Shown here: piece after piece, positions 43,961-52,604 of the stretch
Layout of the letters: every line of letters starts with the position of its first letter
Position numbering within the stretch: position 1 is the stretch's first letter
Assembly: GCF_000518545.1 (NCBI RefSeq)
Contig: NZ_JADU01000001.1
Location: 310,001-374,000, forward strand
DNA: 64,000 nucleotides
Origin: Hallella seregens ATCC 51272
GTDB lineage: Bacteria; Bacteroidota; Bacteroidia; Bacteroidales; Bacteroidaceae
Direction of reading: 5' to 3'
Program-made: the position numbers and the translations under genes
Notes under the pieces: generated by a model
What the model was told of the DNA's origin: nothing
The model's database searches: none
The model's input: only the letters and a program-made list of their open reading frames with translations

Positions 43961-45580
43961 CTAATGGTGGTAGCCCGCGTTTTGTGTGAGTCGGTGGTTG
44001 AGTTCGATGGCCTTGGAGGGGATGGGGAACACCGTGGTATAGCCTGAAGCCTCGCCGTCGAGCTGTGGGCGGAGGTCGTAGGCGGCGGCAAACAGGCCGT
44101 AACGGATGAGGTCTTGCCGCCGGCTTCCCTCCCACATCAGCTCCAGCCGCCGCTCTGCCAGGATGTTGGCAAGTGTGGCAGGGCGCGTCGGCATGCCCGC
44201 GCGGGTACGCACGGCATCGAGGTCGGCTTGGCCGTTGTCGCCGTTGCGCACCTGCGCCTCGGCCCGCATGAGCAGCACATCGGCAAAGCGAAAGAGCACG
44301 ATGTCGTTGTCCTGCAGCTTGCCGTCGGCGTGGGCCTTGCGGTCTATTTCGTATTTGGACATGCGGGCGCCGGCCGTCTTCTCGTAGGTCGAGCCCGTGA
44401 GGTCGAGGGCCATGACGAGTGGATGGTAGACCAGTGCCTCGCCGTTGTCGAGCCGCACGACGCTGCCGTCCACGCGAACCGTGTCGGAATAAAAGTTGAG
44501 GGCGTAGCGATGGTCGAGGCTGTCGGTGCCGTAGCCATAGGCGCGAACCGTGGCCAGCGTGGCCGACGAGCCGTTCTCGGCATCCATGCCGATGGCCGAG
44601 CCGTGGGCATAGTGGCGCGAACGGAAGAGATTCCAGAACTGATGCTGGTATTTTATCTTGTCCATCGGGATGGTAAAGATGTTTTCCGAGGAGTTCTCGT
44701 TGTGTACGGCGAAGTTCGTAGCATAGTCGGTCTCCAGCCGATAGCCGGCGGCCTCCAGCTGGTTGCAGTAATAGATGCAGGCCTCCCAGGCGTTCAGCGT
44801 CTTTCCCTCAACGCTGAAGGTGATGTCGCGGCCGCTGGGCCGTTGGGCGTCGGTCCAGTTGTCGTCGGCATAGACCTCGGCATTCAGCAACAGACGGGCC
44901 AGTAGGAATTGGGCCACGGGGCGTGTCAGCCGGCCGTAGTCGGTGCCTTCCCAGTTGCTGCGGCCGGTTTCGAGATAGGGCAGACAGGCTTGCAGCTCCT
45001 CCACCAAGTCGCGAAAGAGCACGCTGCGCTCCACTTGCACCACGTCGTTGAGGGCTGCTCCGTCGGTCTTGACCATTGGCACGCGGCCGAAAAGGTCGAG
45101 CAACTCGTAGTAGAAAAGGCAGCGCAGCCCCGTCACCTCAGCGCGGTAGGACTGCTGCTGAGCCGTGGTGAGCAGCTGTTTGTTCGCTTCAATCTGAGCC
45201 AGCGAGTGGTTACAGAGCATGATAACCTTGTAAAGATAGTCCCAAGTATTGCGTAAAGGCAGGTCGGCGGCCGTCCAGGAGTGGAGGTAAAGGTTCTGCC
45301 AAAAGCCGCCGTCGAACCAGTCGCCGCCGCGCGTGGGGAGGATGGCCTCGTCGGTGGTAAAGGTATTATAGTCGTACACGCCGCGGTAGGTACCCTGCAA
45401 CCCCTGCGAGTCGGCGGTGCCTCCTATATAATTATATAAGGTGGCAACGGCGTTGTTGTAGAGGTTGGCGGCGTTGTCGTAGGCCTCGGCTTCGGGCAAC
45501 AGGCCCTTGGGCTCGTCTTTCAGGCAGGAGGTCAGCAGCACGGAGGCTGCCAGCAGGGGGAGTATATGTCGGATGGGCAT
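43961..45580 (-). CDS. SusD/RagB-family outer-membrane lipoprotein
   Basis: Glycan- or peptide-binding lid of a SusCD importer. 539 residues with lipoprotein signal MPIRHILPLLAASVLLTSC (lipobox LLTSC); ATG 45580 is preferred to 45610 for that reason. SusD features: AEAYDNAANLYNNAVATLYNYI near the N-terminus, the TPR-rich core (YRAEVTGLRCLFYYELLDLF), and a C-terminus with NILAERRLELMWEGSRRQDL. It follows the SusC gene by 41 bases on the minus strand. No glycosidase or sensor is adjacent, so the ligand is unknown. Confidence 0.92.
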   Translation of the reverse strand: MPIRHILPLLAASVLLTSCLKDEPKGLLPEAEAYDNAANLYNNAVATLYNYIGGTADSQGLQGTYRGVYDYNTFTTDEAILPTRGGDWFDGGFWQNLYLHSWTAADLPLRNTWDYLYKVIMLCNHSLAQIEANKQLLTTAQQQSYRAEVTGLRCLFYYELLDLFGRVPMVKTDGAALNDVVQVERSVLFRDLVEELQACLPYLETGRSNWEGTDYGRLTRPVAQFLLARLLLNAEVYADDNWTDAQRPSGRDITFSVEGKTLNAWEACIYYCNQLEAAGYRLETDYATNFAVHNENSSENIFTIPMDKIKYQHQFWNLFRSRHYAHGSAIGMDAENGSSATLATVRAYGYGTDSLDHRYALNFYSDTVRVDGSVVRLDNGEALVYHPLVMALDLTGSTYEKTAGARMSKYEIDRKAHADGKLQDNDIVLFRFADVLLMRAEAQVRNGDNGQADLDAVRTRAGMPTRPATLANILAERRLELMWEGSRRQDLIRYGLFAAAYDLRPQLDGEASGYTTVFPIPSKAIELNHRLTQNAGYHH

Positions 45581-45621
45581 GAGGTGTATGGGGATTGGTT
45601 GGTGGGTCATGGAGGAAAGTT

Positions 45622-48378
45622 TCAGAACTGAATGCTCAGCCCCAGACTGTAGGAGCGGTAGGCAGGATAGCTGCGTTTGTCGTCGATGCCGAGCGTGCCG
45701 TTCACGATATAGCTGTTAATCATGGGCGTGATGCCGCTGTATGAAGTGAGGGTGCACAGGTTGTTGACCGAGGCCGAGAGGCGCAGACCGCTGACATAGC
45801 GCGACTTTACGGGCACGTTCCAGCCTACGGTGAGGTAGTCCAAGTTGAGATAATCGCCCCGTTCCAGCCAGTAATCGGTGGCCGTCTGGTCCTGAATGTT
45901 CTGTCCCGGGGCTTTGGCCATGATGTTGTAGTCGGGGAAACTCGACATGTTCATGTAGGTCAGGGCCGTGCCGTTGTAGATTTTATGGCCGAAAGCACCG
46001 TTTATTTGCAGCGAGATGTCGAATGCCTTGTAGCGCAGACTGACGTTGGAACCGAGCGTCCACTTGGGCGTAGTCTGGCCCGCCACATAGCGATCGCCAC
46101 CATCTTCGATGTTGATACGTCCGTTCTCGTCCAGGTCGGCGATGGTGTAACTATAGGAGCCGTCGGCGTTTCGAGCGAGTCCTGTGCAGTGGGGCAGGTA
46201 GAAAACGCCCAGCGGCTGCCCCACAATCTGATACACGATGTTGTTGTTGCCGCCGTGGAATCCGGCACCGTTGAGGGAGCCGATAGCCGTGATGTCGGAT
46301 GCCGAAAGCCGTGTGCCGTTGTAGTCGCCCGAGAGCGAGAGCAGCTTGTTCTTCTGCCAAGAGAGGTTCAGATTGACGTTAAGTTCCACGTCGCGCTTCT
46401 TGATGGCGGTGACACCAAGGCCTATTTCCAGTCCCTGATTGCTCATACTGCCCAGGTTGGCCAGTATCTTGTCGAAGACAAATGGCGGTACAGGCACGTC
46501 GTACTGGTAGAGCATGTCGGTGGTTTTGGAGTAGTAATACTCGGCGGTGAGCACGATTCGGTTGTGCCAGAAACCAATGTCGGCACCCACGTTCAGTGTG
46601 GATCGCGTCTCCCACTTTAGGTCGGGATTGGCGTTGCGGTAGAGTCCCATTGTAGTTGTAGGCGTTCCACCCACCGACACCGTGCCTGTGGGTCTCACCA
46701 GACTGAGGGAGTTGTAGGAGTCGATGCCGCCCAGATTGCCCGACTGGCCGTAGCCCACGCGCAGCTTGAACAGCCCGATGCCGGGCCGAAACGAGGCAAA
46801 AAAAGGTTCGTCAGCGATGTTCCATGAGGCCGATACCGACGGGAAGTAGCCCCATTTGTTGTGGTCTCCGAACATGGAGCTGCCGTCGGCGCGCAGGTTT
46901 GCGTCGAGCGTGTAGCGACCGAGAAGCGTGTAGGAGATTCCGCCCATCAGTGACGCGAGGGCCGGCGCGGCGGCTTCGGAGCCGGTTCCGCCCCAGGGAA
47001 TGGTGGATGCCGCCCCCAGATTGTCATAGCCCATTGCGTTGGTGGTGAATCCTTTCACCTGTGTCCAGAATCCGCTGCGGTTGCTCTTCTGGTACTCGCC
47101 CAGCAGTGTGGCCCCGAGATGATGGGCACCCCACGTGTTCTCATACGTGAGCATGGCGTTGCCCAGCCAGTCTTCAGTTTTGTGTTCTCCCCGGTAGGCC
47201 TGGCCTTGCGCCCACACCCACGTGGGGCAGAAAATGGCGTTTTCCAGCGAATTGTAGCTGTATGCCCCGAAGAACTTCAGGTGCAGGGCCTCGTTTCCCG
47301 TGCTCCCCTTGTGGGCGGGAGTGCCTGTAACGATGCCCAGCAGGTCGAAATCGAGCCTCAGATGGGCGTTTACATTTTGGCTGCGTTCGTCGTTTTTCTC
47401 CTTGAGCAGGGCGGCGGGCGGGGCGATTTGCGAGGCGGTTCCATTCCTGTCCCATTTGCCGGCGGCGTTGGTTCCGGCTGGGAAAGTGGGGTTTTGGGTA
47501 GCCGCACTGTAGAAGAGTTGTTGTTCGTTGAAAGGATATTTGTTCTTCTGTGAGGAGGCGAAGATACCGAAATCGATTTGTAGCAGGTCGTCGAAAGCTT
47601 TTTGCGACAGGTCGAACTTGGCGGCATAGTTCTGGTATTCGTTTACACGCAGGATGGTATGGTGATCCATCAGACCGATAGAGGCGCGGTAACTCGACTT
47701 CTCACTGCCGCCGCTGAACGCCACATGGTGGTTCATGACAAAGCCCGTTCTGGTCACTACATCCTGAAAATTGGTGTTGTAACCGCCGTCGTTGTAGCTG
47801 ACTCCCAAGGACTTCGCCGTGGCGGTGTAGCCTGGCCCGTCGAGCATGTCGATGGTTTTGTATTTCGATTCAAAGCCGATGTTGCCGTCATAAGAGATAT
47901 GAAACTGTGCGCCGCTGCCTTTCTTGGTGGTGACCTGAATCACGCCCGAGGCGCCACGAGAGCCATATTGCGCCGTCTCGGCGGCGTTTTTCAGGATGGC
48001 AAAGCTCTCGATGTCGGCCGGATAGATGCTCGACAGCGTGGAAAGATCCGAGTACACGCCGTCGATGATGACCAGCGGGTCGTTGCCGCCGGTGAGCGAG
48101 GTGGTGCCGCGAACGCGCACGGAGCTGAGCTGCGCCATGCGGTTCTCGCCCGACGAGATGTTTACGCCGGCCGCTTGACCGTTCAGGGCGTTGAGCGAAC
48201 TGGTGACGAGGCCTTTGTTCATGCGTTGTTCGGTCACCACGTCTACGGAACCTGTGACGGGTTTCAGCATGAGCACACCCAGCGAGTCGCTGGGAATCAT
48301 TGCGGGGCGCAGCACTTGGGCCTGGCCGGAGACGGGGGCAAACAAGGCGAGCGACAGGGGGAGGAGGCAGAGTTTCAT
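45622..48378 (-). CDS. SusC/RagA-family TonB-dependent receptor, short form
   Basis: 918 residues from ATG 48378 (MKLCLLPLSLALFAPVSG, signal peptide); the longer frame runs antisense through the trxB region. The TonB plug starts almost directly (NALNGQAAGVNISSG, SVRVRGTTSLTGGNDPLVII, GSRGASGVIQVTTKKG), followed by a 22-strand barrel ending in YRSYSLGLSIQF. The carboxypeptidase-regulatory-like domain usual at SusC N-termini is missing, making it about 80-100 residues shorter than most. It forms an import pair with the SusD gene. A -7 box ends 4 bases before the ATG, suggesting a leaderless mRNA. Confidence 0.92.
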   Translation of the reverse strand: MKLCLLPLSLALFAPVSGQAQVLRPAMIPSDSLGVLMLKPVTGSVDVVTEQRMNKGLVTSSLNALNGQAAGVNISSGENRMAQLSSVRVRGTTSLTGGNDPLVIIDGVYSDLSTLSSIYPADIESFAILKNAAETAQYGSRGASGVIQVTTKKGSGAQFHISYDGNIGFESKYKTIDMLDGPGYTATAKSLGVSYNDGGYNTNFQDVVTRTGFVMNHHVAFSGGSEKSSYRASIGLMDHHTILRVNEYQNYAAKFDLSQKAFDDLLQIDFGIFASSQKNKYPFNEQQLFYSAATQNPTFPAGTNAAGKWDRNGTASQIAPPAALLKEKNDERSQNVNAHLRLDFDLLGIVTGTPAHKGSTGNEALHLKFFGAYSYNSLENAIFCPTWVWAQGQAYRGEHKTEDWLGNAMLTYENTWGAHHLGATLLGEYQKSNRSGFWTQVKGFTTNAMGYDNLGAASTIPWGGTGSEAAAPALASLMGGISYTLLGRYTLDANLRADGSSMFGDHNKWGYFPSVSASWNIADEPFFASFRPGIGLFKLRVGYGQSGNLGGIDSYNSLSLVRPTGTVSVGGTPTTTMGLYRNANPDLKWETRSTLNVGADIGFWHNRIVLTAEYYYSKTTDMLYQYDVPVPPFVFDKILANLGSMSNQGLEIGLGVTAIKKRDVELNVNLNLSWQKNKLLSLSGDYNGTRLSASDITAIGSLNGAGFHGGNNNIVYQIVGQPLGVFYLPHCTGLARNADGSYSYTIADLDENGRINIEDGGDRYVAGQTTPKWTLGSNVSLRYKAFDISLQINGAFGHKIYNGTALTYMNMSSFPDYNIMAKAPGQNIQDQTATDYWLERGDYLNLDYLTVGWNVPVKSRYVSGLRLSASVNNLCTLTSYSGITPMINSYIVNGTLGIDDKRSYPAYRSYSLGLSIQF

Positions 48379-48382
48379 GGGA

Positions 48383-48390
48383 CAAATATA
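48383..48390 (-). promoter_or_regulatory. SusC promoter -7 box abutting the start codon
   Basis: TATATTTG on the minus strand, then TCCC and ATG. A start site 3-4 bases after the box would leave almost no leader. Confidence 0.5.
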
Positions 48391-48429
48391 GGTAAAATAA
48401 CGGTCGGTTGCAAGAGAATGGGGCATAAA

Positions 48430-48461
48430 AAATCGCGCAATCCTTGCAGATTGCGCGATTT
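48430..48461 (-). terminator. trxB intrinsic terminator
   Basis: AAATCGCGCAATC pairs perfectly with GATTGCGCGATTT (13 bp, 6-base loop) and is followed on the minus strand by further T residues: a classical intrinsic terminator 65 bases after trxB. Confidence 0.9.
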
Positions 48462-48526
48462 GGAAAAGGTTTTCCGACTGCGGGAGAGCACCGCCGCAGC
48501 GCATGCCGCCCGTTGTCTCCGCCGGT

Positions 48527-49456
48527 TTATCGGTTGAGCCAGCGTTCGGCCTCGAGGGCAGCCTTGCAGCCCGAGCCAGCGGCCACGATGGCTTGGCGGT
48601 AGGTGGGGTCGGCGCAGTCGCCGGCGGCGAAGACGCCTTCCACGCTGGTGCGGGGTGTGTCGCCCTCCACCCGGATGTAGCCGGTCTCGTCCATGTCGAG
48701 CTTGCCGCGGAAGATGTCGGTGTTGGGCTTGTGTCCGATGGCCAGGAAGAAGCCGTCAATGGGCAGGTCGTACCGGCGTTCGTCGGCCTCTCCCTTGCGG
48801 TGAACAAGGTGTGCGCCCTCCACACCGCCCTCGCCGTAGAGGCCCAGCGTGTTGGTTTCGTAGAGTATCTCGATCTTCTCGTTCTCCTCCACGCGCTTGC
48901 GCATGATGTCCGACGCGCGCAGATAAGGCTTGCGCACAATCATGTAGACCTTGCTGCACAGGTTAGCCAGATAGGTGGCCTCCTCGCAGGCAGTGTCTCC
49001 ACCGCCTACCACGGCCACCACTTTCTTGCGGTAGAAGAAGCCGTCGCAGGTGGCGCAGGCGCTCACACCCTGCCCGTTGTACTTCTCCTCGTCGGGCAGT
49101 CCCAGATATTTGGCTGAGGCTCCGGTGGCCACAATGATGGTGTCGGCCTCGATCTGCACGCCGCGGTCAGTGGTTGCCACGTAGGGTTTGCGGCTCAGGT
49201 CCACGTCGGTGATGATGCCATCGCGCACGTCTGCACCGAAACGCTCGGCCTGTCGGCGCAGTTCCATCATCATCTGGTTGGCGTCCACGCCCTCGGGATA
49301 GCCCGGAAAGTTCTCTACAATAGTGGTCTGCGTGAGCTGTCCGCCCGTCTGCAGGCCACAGTATTCCACGGGCTGCAGGTCGGCGCGCCCGGCATAGATG
49401 GCAGCCGTATAGCCGGCGGGGCCACTACCGATAATCAAGCATTTGGTATGTTCCAT
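48527..49456 (-). CDS. trxB: Thioredoxin reductase
   Basis: NADPH-dependent flavoenzyme that reduces thioredoxin. 309 residues: FAD loop GSGPAG at 10-15, redox pair Cys134/Cys137 in SACATCDGF, NADPH loop VVGGGDTA near 150, and C-terminal FAD site GVFAAGDCAD. Full length. The gpx gene ends 83 bases upstream on the same strand and no -7 box was seen between, so the two are likely co-transcribed, coupling thiol reduction to peroxide removal. Confidence 0.96.
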   Translation of the reverse strand: MEHTKCLIIGSGPAGYTAAIYAGRADLQPVEYCGLQTGGQLTQTTIVENFPGYPEGVDANQMMMELRRQAERFGADVRDGIITDVDLSRKPYVATTDRGVQIEADTIIVATGASAKYLGLPDEEKYNGQGVSACATCDGFFYRKKVVAVVGGGDTACEEATYLANLCSKVYMIVRKPYLRASDIMRKRVEENEKIEILYETNTLGLYGEGGVEGAHLVHRKGEADERRYDLPIDGFFLAIGHKPNTDIFRGKLDMDETGYIRVEGDTPRTSVEGVFAAGDCADPTYRQAIVAAGSGCKAALEAERWLNR

Positions 49457-49539
49457 ATACTCAAGAGTCTGCTAAAATATTTTAATGTTTGTACAATATT
49501 CACTTCCTGCTTATCGGCAAAGACCGTGCCAGTTTCTGC

Positions 49540-50094
49540 TTATTCGGCCAGCACTGCCTCGATGTCGGCCTTGATGTGCTCTGTTTTCTCGGTGGGCTCG
49601 TAGCGTTTCACCACCTGGCCTTTCTTGTTCACGAGGAACTTGGTGAAGTTCCACTTGATGTCGGCCGACTCCTTGTAGTTGGGATCGGCCTCGGAGAGCA
49701 TCTTGTCGAGGATGGGGTAGATGGGGTGGCTCTCGTCCCAGCCGGCAAATCCCTTCTGCGACTTGAGGAATTGAAAGAGCGGGTCGGCGTCGCCGCCGTT
49801 CACCTTAACCTTTTTGAACCGTGGGAACTCCGTGCCATAGGTGAGCTTGCAGAACTCGTGGATGGACTCATCGGTGCCGGGAGCCTGCTGCCCGAACTGG
49901 TTGCAGGGGAAGTCCAGTATCTCGAAACCCTGTGCATGATAGGTCTCGTAGAGCTTCTCCAGCTCCTCATACTGGGGCGTGAAACCGCACTTCGTGGCAG
50001 TGTTCACGATGAGCAGCACCTCGTTGGCATACTCCTTGATGGATACATCTTTACCTTTTCTGTCTTTGACAGCGAATTCGTAAACAGTTCTCAT
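49540..50094 (-). CDS. Glutathione peroxidase family protein (thioredoxin-dependent type likely)
   Basis: Peroxide-reducing enzyme. 184 residues with peroxidatic Cys36 (NTATKCGFTPQYEEL, Cys where animals have Sec), FPCNQFGQQ (Gln of the tetrad and a likely resolving-region Cys) and WNFTKFLV (Trp and Asn). Bacterial Cys-type members usually draw electrons from thioredoxin, fitting trxB directly downstream. The start ATG 50094 lies 57 bases after a -7 box. Confidence 0.93.
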   Translation of the reverse strand: MRTVYEFAVKDRKGKDVSIKEYANEVLLIVNTATKCGFTPQYEELEKLYETYHAQGFEILDFPCNQFGQQAPGTDESIHEFCKLTYGTEFPRFKKVKVNGGDADPLFQFLKSQKGFAGWDESHPIYPILDKMLSEADPNYKESADIKWNFTKFLVNKKGQVVKRYEPTEKTEHIKADIEAVLAE

Positions 50095-50150
50095 TTCCTT
50101 GTCGTTCTAATGTTTTGTCTTTTTTATAAGTTCGTTGACACTTTGTAGGG

Positions 50151-50158
50151 CAAAAGTA
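50151..50158 (-). promoter_or_regulatory. gpx-trxB promoter -7 box
   Basis: TACTTTTG on the minus strand, 57 bases before the start. Confidence 0.6.
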
Positions 50159-50273
50159 CAAAAAAAGATTTGGAGTCGGCGGAGCGGCGATTGCGGTTTT
50201 TCCAAGAATTAAAGTTATTTAGGGTTTCCCCTGCACGGGATAGGGAAAACCCACGGAAGAATATCCATTTTAC

Positions 50274-50305
50274 GTTGCAGCATTCTTGGGAAACCGCTAA
50301 TTTTG
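50274..50305 (+). promoter_or_regulatory. Promoter of the twin-lipoprotein operon
   Basis: GTTG at 50274-50277, 20 bases, TAATTTTG at 50298-50305; ATG 30 bases later. Confidence 0.65.
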
Positions 50306-50334
50306 CAGCAACAACCAACAAAAAGCACTGTAAC

Positions 50335-50871
50335 ATGAAAAAGTTGACTACACATTTGACCATGCTTCTGCTGGCCGTGCTGGCCCTCTCGTTCAGCGCC
50401 TGCGAGCCGGCGGACGATGCGGACAGGGCTGCAACGCTCAACGGCACGTGGCACGGGTCGCTCGGGCAGTATTATTCCACGGTCTATGGAGACGAATATG
50501 CCGAGTGGGAAACGGAGTTCCGGTTCGAGAACTACAACGGCGACACCGGGATAGGAACCAGTGGACAGGGCGTGGAGATAGACTACGACCCGAGGGCTTG
50601 GAGCAGCCGTTACAAGTATTATGACTTCAGATGGGAGGTGGCCTACGGCAACATCTATCTGCACTATGCCAACGGCGACGAGCTGGTGATACGCAACTAC
50701 CGCCTGAGCGACAGCAGCCTGGTGGGGCAATTGGAGACTTACAACGGCAAGTTTGTGGCCAACCTGAACCTCGGCCGCACCTCTTACTGGCCGTGGGGCG
50801 GCGGCTATGCCAAGTCCACCCGAGCCTCCGACGACACCCACGCCGGACAAAAACGCAACTTTGAAAAGTAA
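50335..50871 (+). CDS. Small lipoprotein, first of a pair, unknown function
   Basis: 178 residues. ATG 50335 gives lipoprotein signal MKKLTTHLTMLLLAVLALSF with lipobox FSAC. The mature part starts with acidic EPADDADRA, then a compact beta-rich domain (LNGTWHGSLGQYYST, FRWEVAYGNIYLHYANGDEL, LVGQLETYNGKFVANLNL), a pattern like small lipocalin-type or DUF lipoproteins with an LxGxW opening. I do not recognise a named family. The second, related lipoprotein starts 6 bases later. Confidence 0.72.
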   Translation: MKKLTTHLTMLLLAVLALSFSACEPADDADRAATLNGTWHGSLGQYYSTVYGDEYAEWETEFRFENYNGDTGIGTSGQGVEIDYDPRAWSSRYKYYDFRWEVAYGNIYLHYANGDELVIRNYRLSDSSLVGQLETYNGKFVANLNLGRTSYWPWGGGYAKSTRASDDTHAGQKRNFEK

Positions 50872-50877
50872 AACGAT

Positions 50878-51504
50878 ATGAAGAAACTGAAGATTTGGGT
50901 GGCAGTCGGACTGATGCTGGCTGTACCCGCACTCCTTGGGAGTTGTGACAGTGACCCGTGGTATGGCGGCTGGGACGATGGCTGGACGTGGGGAAACAAC
51001 TACAACAACCGCCCCTCCGACGAGCAGGTGAGCAACGAAGACTTCTTTGTTGCGATGGCTCAGACGCTGGCAGGGCAGTGGCGTGGCAACATGATGGCTT
51101 ATGCACTCGACGCTAACGGCACCGTCATCGACAGTATGGCCTACAGCACGGACATAGAGTTCAAGCAGTATAATGCCCAAAGCATTTCGGGTACGGGCAC
51201 GCAGTACGACTTCAATCCCACCAACGACAAGCTGGAACTGCAGCGCAACTTCACCTGGTATATCGACCCACAGACGGGCAATATCTACTTGACCTACAAG
51301 GAAGTGAACGCCAACGGCACCACCTCAGACTATGTGATGACCATCGCCTACGACGATCTGAACCTGAATAACCGCTCTTTCACGGGCTACTTGCAGGCCA
51401 CCAACGGCAACGAAGTGGACGATTTCTGGTTCAATCGGTACGCCCAGACCCGTGCCTCGCGCGGCATCACGGGCATCAAGAAGATAGTCTTCGTCAAGAA
51501 ATAA
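50878..51504 (+). CDS. Small lipoprotein, second of a pair, unknown function
   Basis: 208 residues, signal MKKLKIWVAVGLMLAVPALL with lipobox LGSC, then a Trp/Gly/Asn-rich linker (DPWYGGWDDGWTWGNNYNN). The domain that follows parallels its neighbour: LAGQWRGNMMAY, YIDPQTGNIYLTYKE, FTGYLQATNGNEVDDFWFNR. The two are therefore likely diverged duplicates. The C-terminus is basic (GIKKIVFVKK). Surface exposure is possible but unproven. Neither gene has an enzyme or transporter next to it. Confidence 0.75.
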   Translation: MKKLKIWVAVGLMLAVPALLGSCDSDPWYGGWDDGWTWGNNYNNRPSDEQVSNEDFFVAMAQTLAGQWRGNMMAYALDANGTVIDSMAYSTDIEFKQYNAQSISGTGTQYDFNPTNDKLELQRNFTWYIDPQTGNIYLTYKEVNANGTTSDYVMTIAYDDLNLNNRSFTGYLQATNGNEVDDFWFNRYAQTRASRGITGIKKIVFVKK

Positions 51505-51624
51505 AGTGCGCGGTGCGGTGCGGCTCCCTTGGGCTGCTCCGCACCGCTGCCGTTTGTGGCGGTCGCTCCAGCCTCTTCTTGCCACAGATGGGCACTGTGG
51601 GTTGTCGTCGTCTTTTCTTTTTTT

Positions 51625-52087
51625 TCTCACAGATTCCACGCTTTATTCTCACAGATTCCACAGATTTCACAGATGCTGCATAGGGGCCCTGATGGGAATG
51701 TAATGCTGCAAAACGTGGCGCATCTGTGGTTATCGGTGCTTGTCTGTGGCACAAAACACTTGTTTCTGCGCCTATGCTGCAGGTGTTCTCTCCTTTGTCG
51801 CGCATTCCGCTGCGACTGTAGTGGCCGGCTTTCATACCGGCCTGCATGCCCCGATGGGGCATTCTTCGCCGCATATCCCGCCCACCCGCCAATATCCTTT
51901 GGTCGGTCACGGGTGCTGGGCGGGCGGTTCTCTGGTGGAGGTATTCCCCACAATGGGTAGGCGTAGCATCTGTAAAATCTGTGGAATCCGTGAGAAAAAC
52001 ACAGAGAAGAATCTGTGAAATCTGTGGAATCTGTGAGAATAATGCGCGAAAACCGTGTGGGGAAGACGTGGAATCTGTGTGAAAAGG
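51625..52087. repeat. Inverted element with TCTGTGGAA-rich ends
   Basis: The left arm 51625-51681 and right arm 51963-52087 are inverted copies built from GCATCTGTRAAATCTGTGG and AATCTGTGAGAA modules in a roughly 10-base rhythm; the right arm has about 2.5 direct copies. The 281-base centre has no gene but carries two clean hairpins: GGCCGG / CCGGCC at 51823-51842 and ATGCCCC / GGGGCAT at 51846-51862. There is no transposase. It fills the gap between the second lipoprotein and rhaM. Confidence 0.7.
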
Positions 52088-52115
52088 AGGCGGGAGCGGG
52101 GGCTGCGCTCCGGCC

Positions 52116-52436
52116 TCAATCCAGATGGAACAGCTCCTGCAGGGGCACCGAGACGGGCGAATGGTCGGGGTGGGTGTCCATGATGTCGGCCATCATGTCC
52201 CACCATTTTTGGGTGATGGGATCCACGTCGGTGGTGTCTTGCGAGTTGGTGTCCTTGGAACATTCCTGGTAGGCAAAGAGCAAGTTGGTCTCCTTGTCCC
52301 AGAAAATGGAATAGTTGCTCACGCCCTGGTCCTCGGTAATCATCTTCTTCAGTTCGGGCCAGATGACTGCATGCCGCTTGGCATACTCCTGTTCGCAGCC
52401 GGGCTTCAGGTACATTTTAAATGCAAATCGTTTCAT
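52116..52436 (-). CDS. rhaM: L-rhamnose mutarotase
   Basis: Interconverts alpha and beta anomers of L-rhamnose before isomerisation. 106 residues, normal length. The conserved Tyr18 and His22 (EYAKRHAVIWPEL) and the Trp pair in TQKWWDMMADIMD match the family, a dimeric ferredoxin-like fold. Cytoplasmic. It is transcribed alone from a promoter at 52494-52525. No rhaA, rhaB, rhaD or rhaT is in the window; the GH78 gene is 50 kb away. Confidence 0.93.
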   Translation of the reverse strand: MKRFAFKMYLKPGCEQEYAKRHAVIWPELKKMITEDQGVSNYSIFWDKETNLLFAYQECSKDTNSQDTTDVDPITQKWWDMMADIMDTHPDHSPVSVPLQELFHLD

Positions 52437-52493
52437 AAGTTTTTAAATCGTTTGGTTGGGGTAGATGGCATGCCGGGTGCACGCGCATGTTTG

Positions 52494-52525
52494 CAAAGAT
52501 AGTGAAAATGTGGGTTCCGCGCAAA
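52494..52525 (-). promoter_or_regulatory. rhaM promoter
   Basis: Minus strand: TTTG at 52525-52522, 20 bases, TATCTTTG at 52501-52494, 58 bases before the start. Confidence 0.7.
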
Positions 52526-52604
52526 TAATCGGCCGGCGAATTGCTGTCGTTGACCCTTTTTCGCCCTGCGTTGACGCCGCTGCGGGCAGGGCCGCCCGTT
52601 GCCG

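Noticed and set aside
48379..48939. N-terminal extension of the SusC frame
   Set aside because: It is antisense-phase sequence inside trxB and crosses the trxB terminator; the signal peptide starts at 48378.
51625..52087. Insertion sequence
   Set aside because: No transposase frame and no clear target duplication; kept only as a repeat element.
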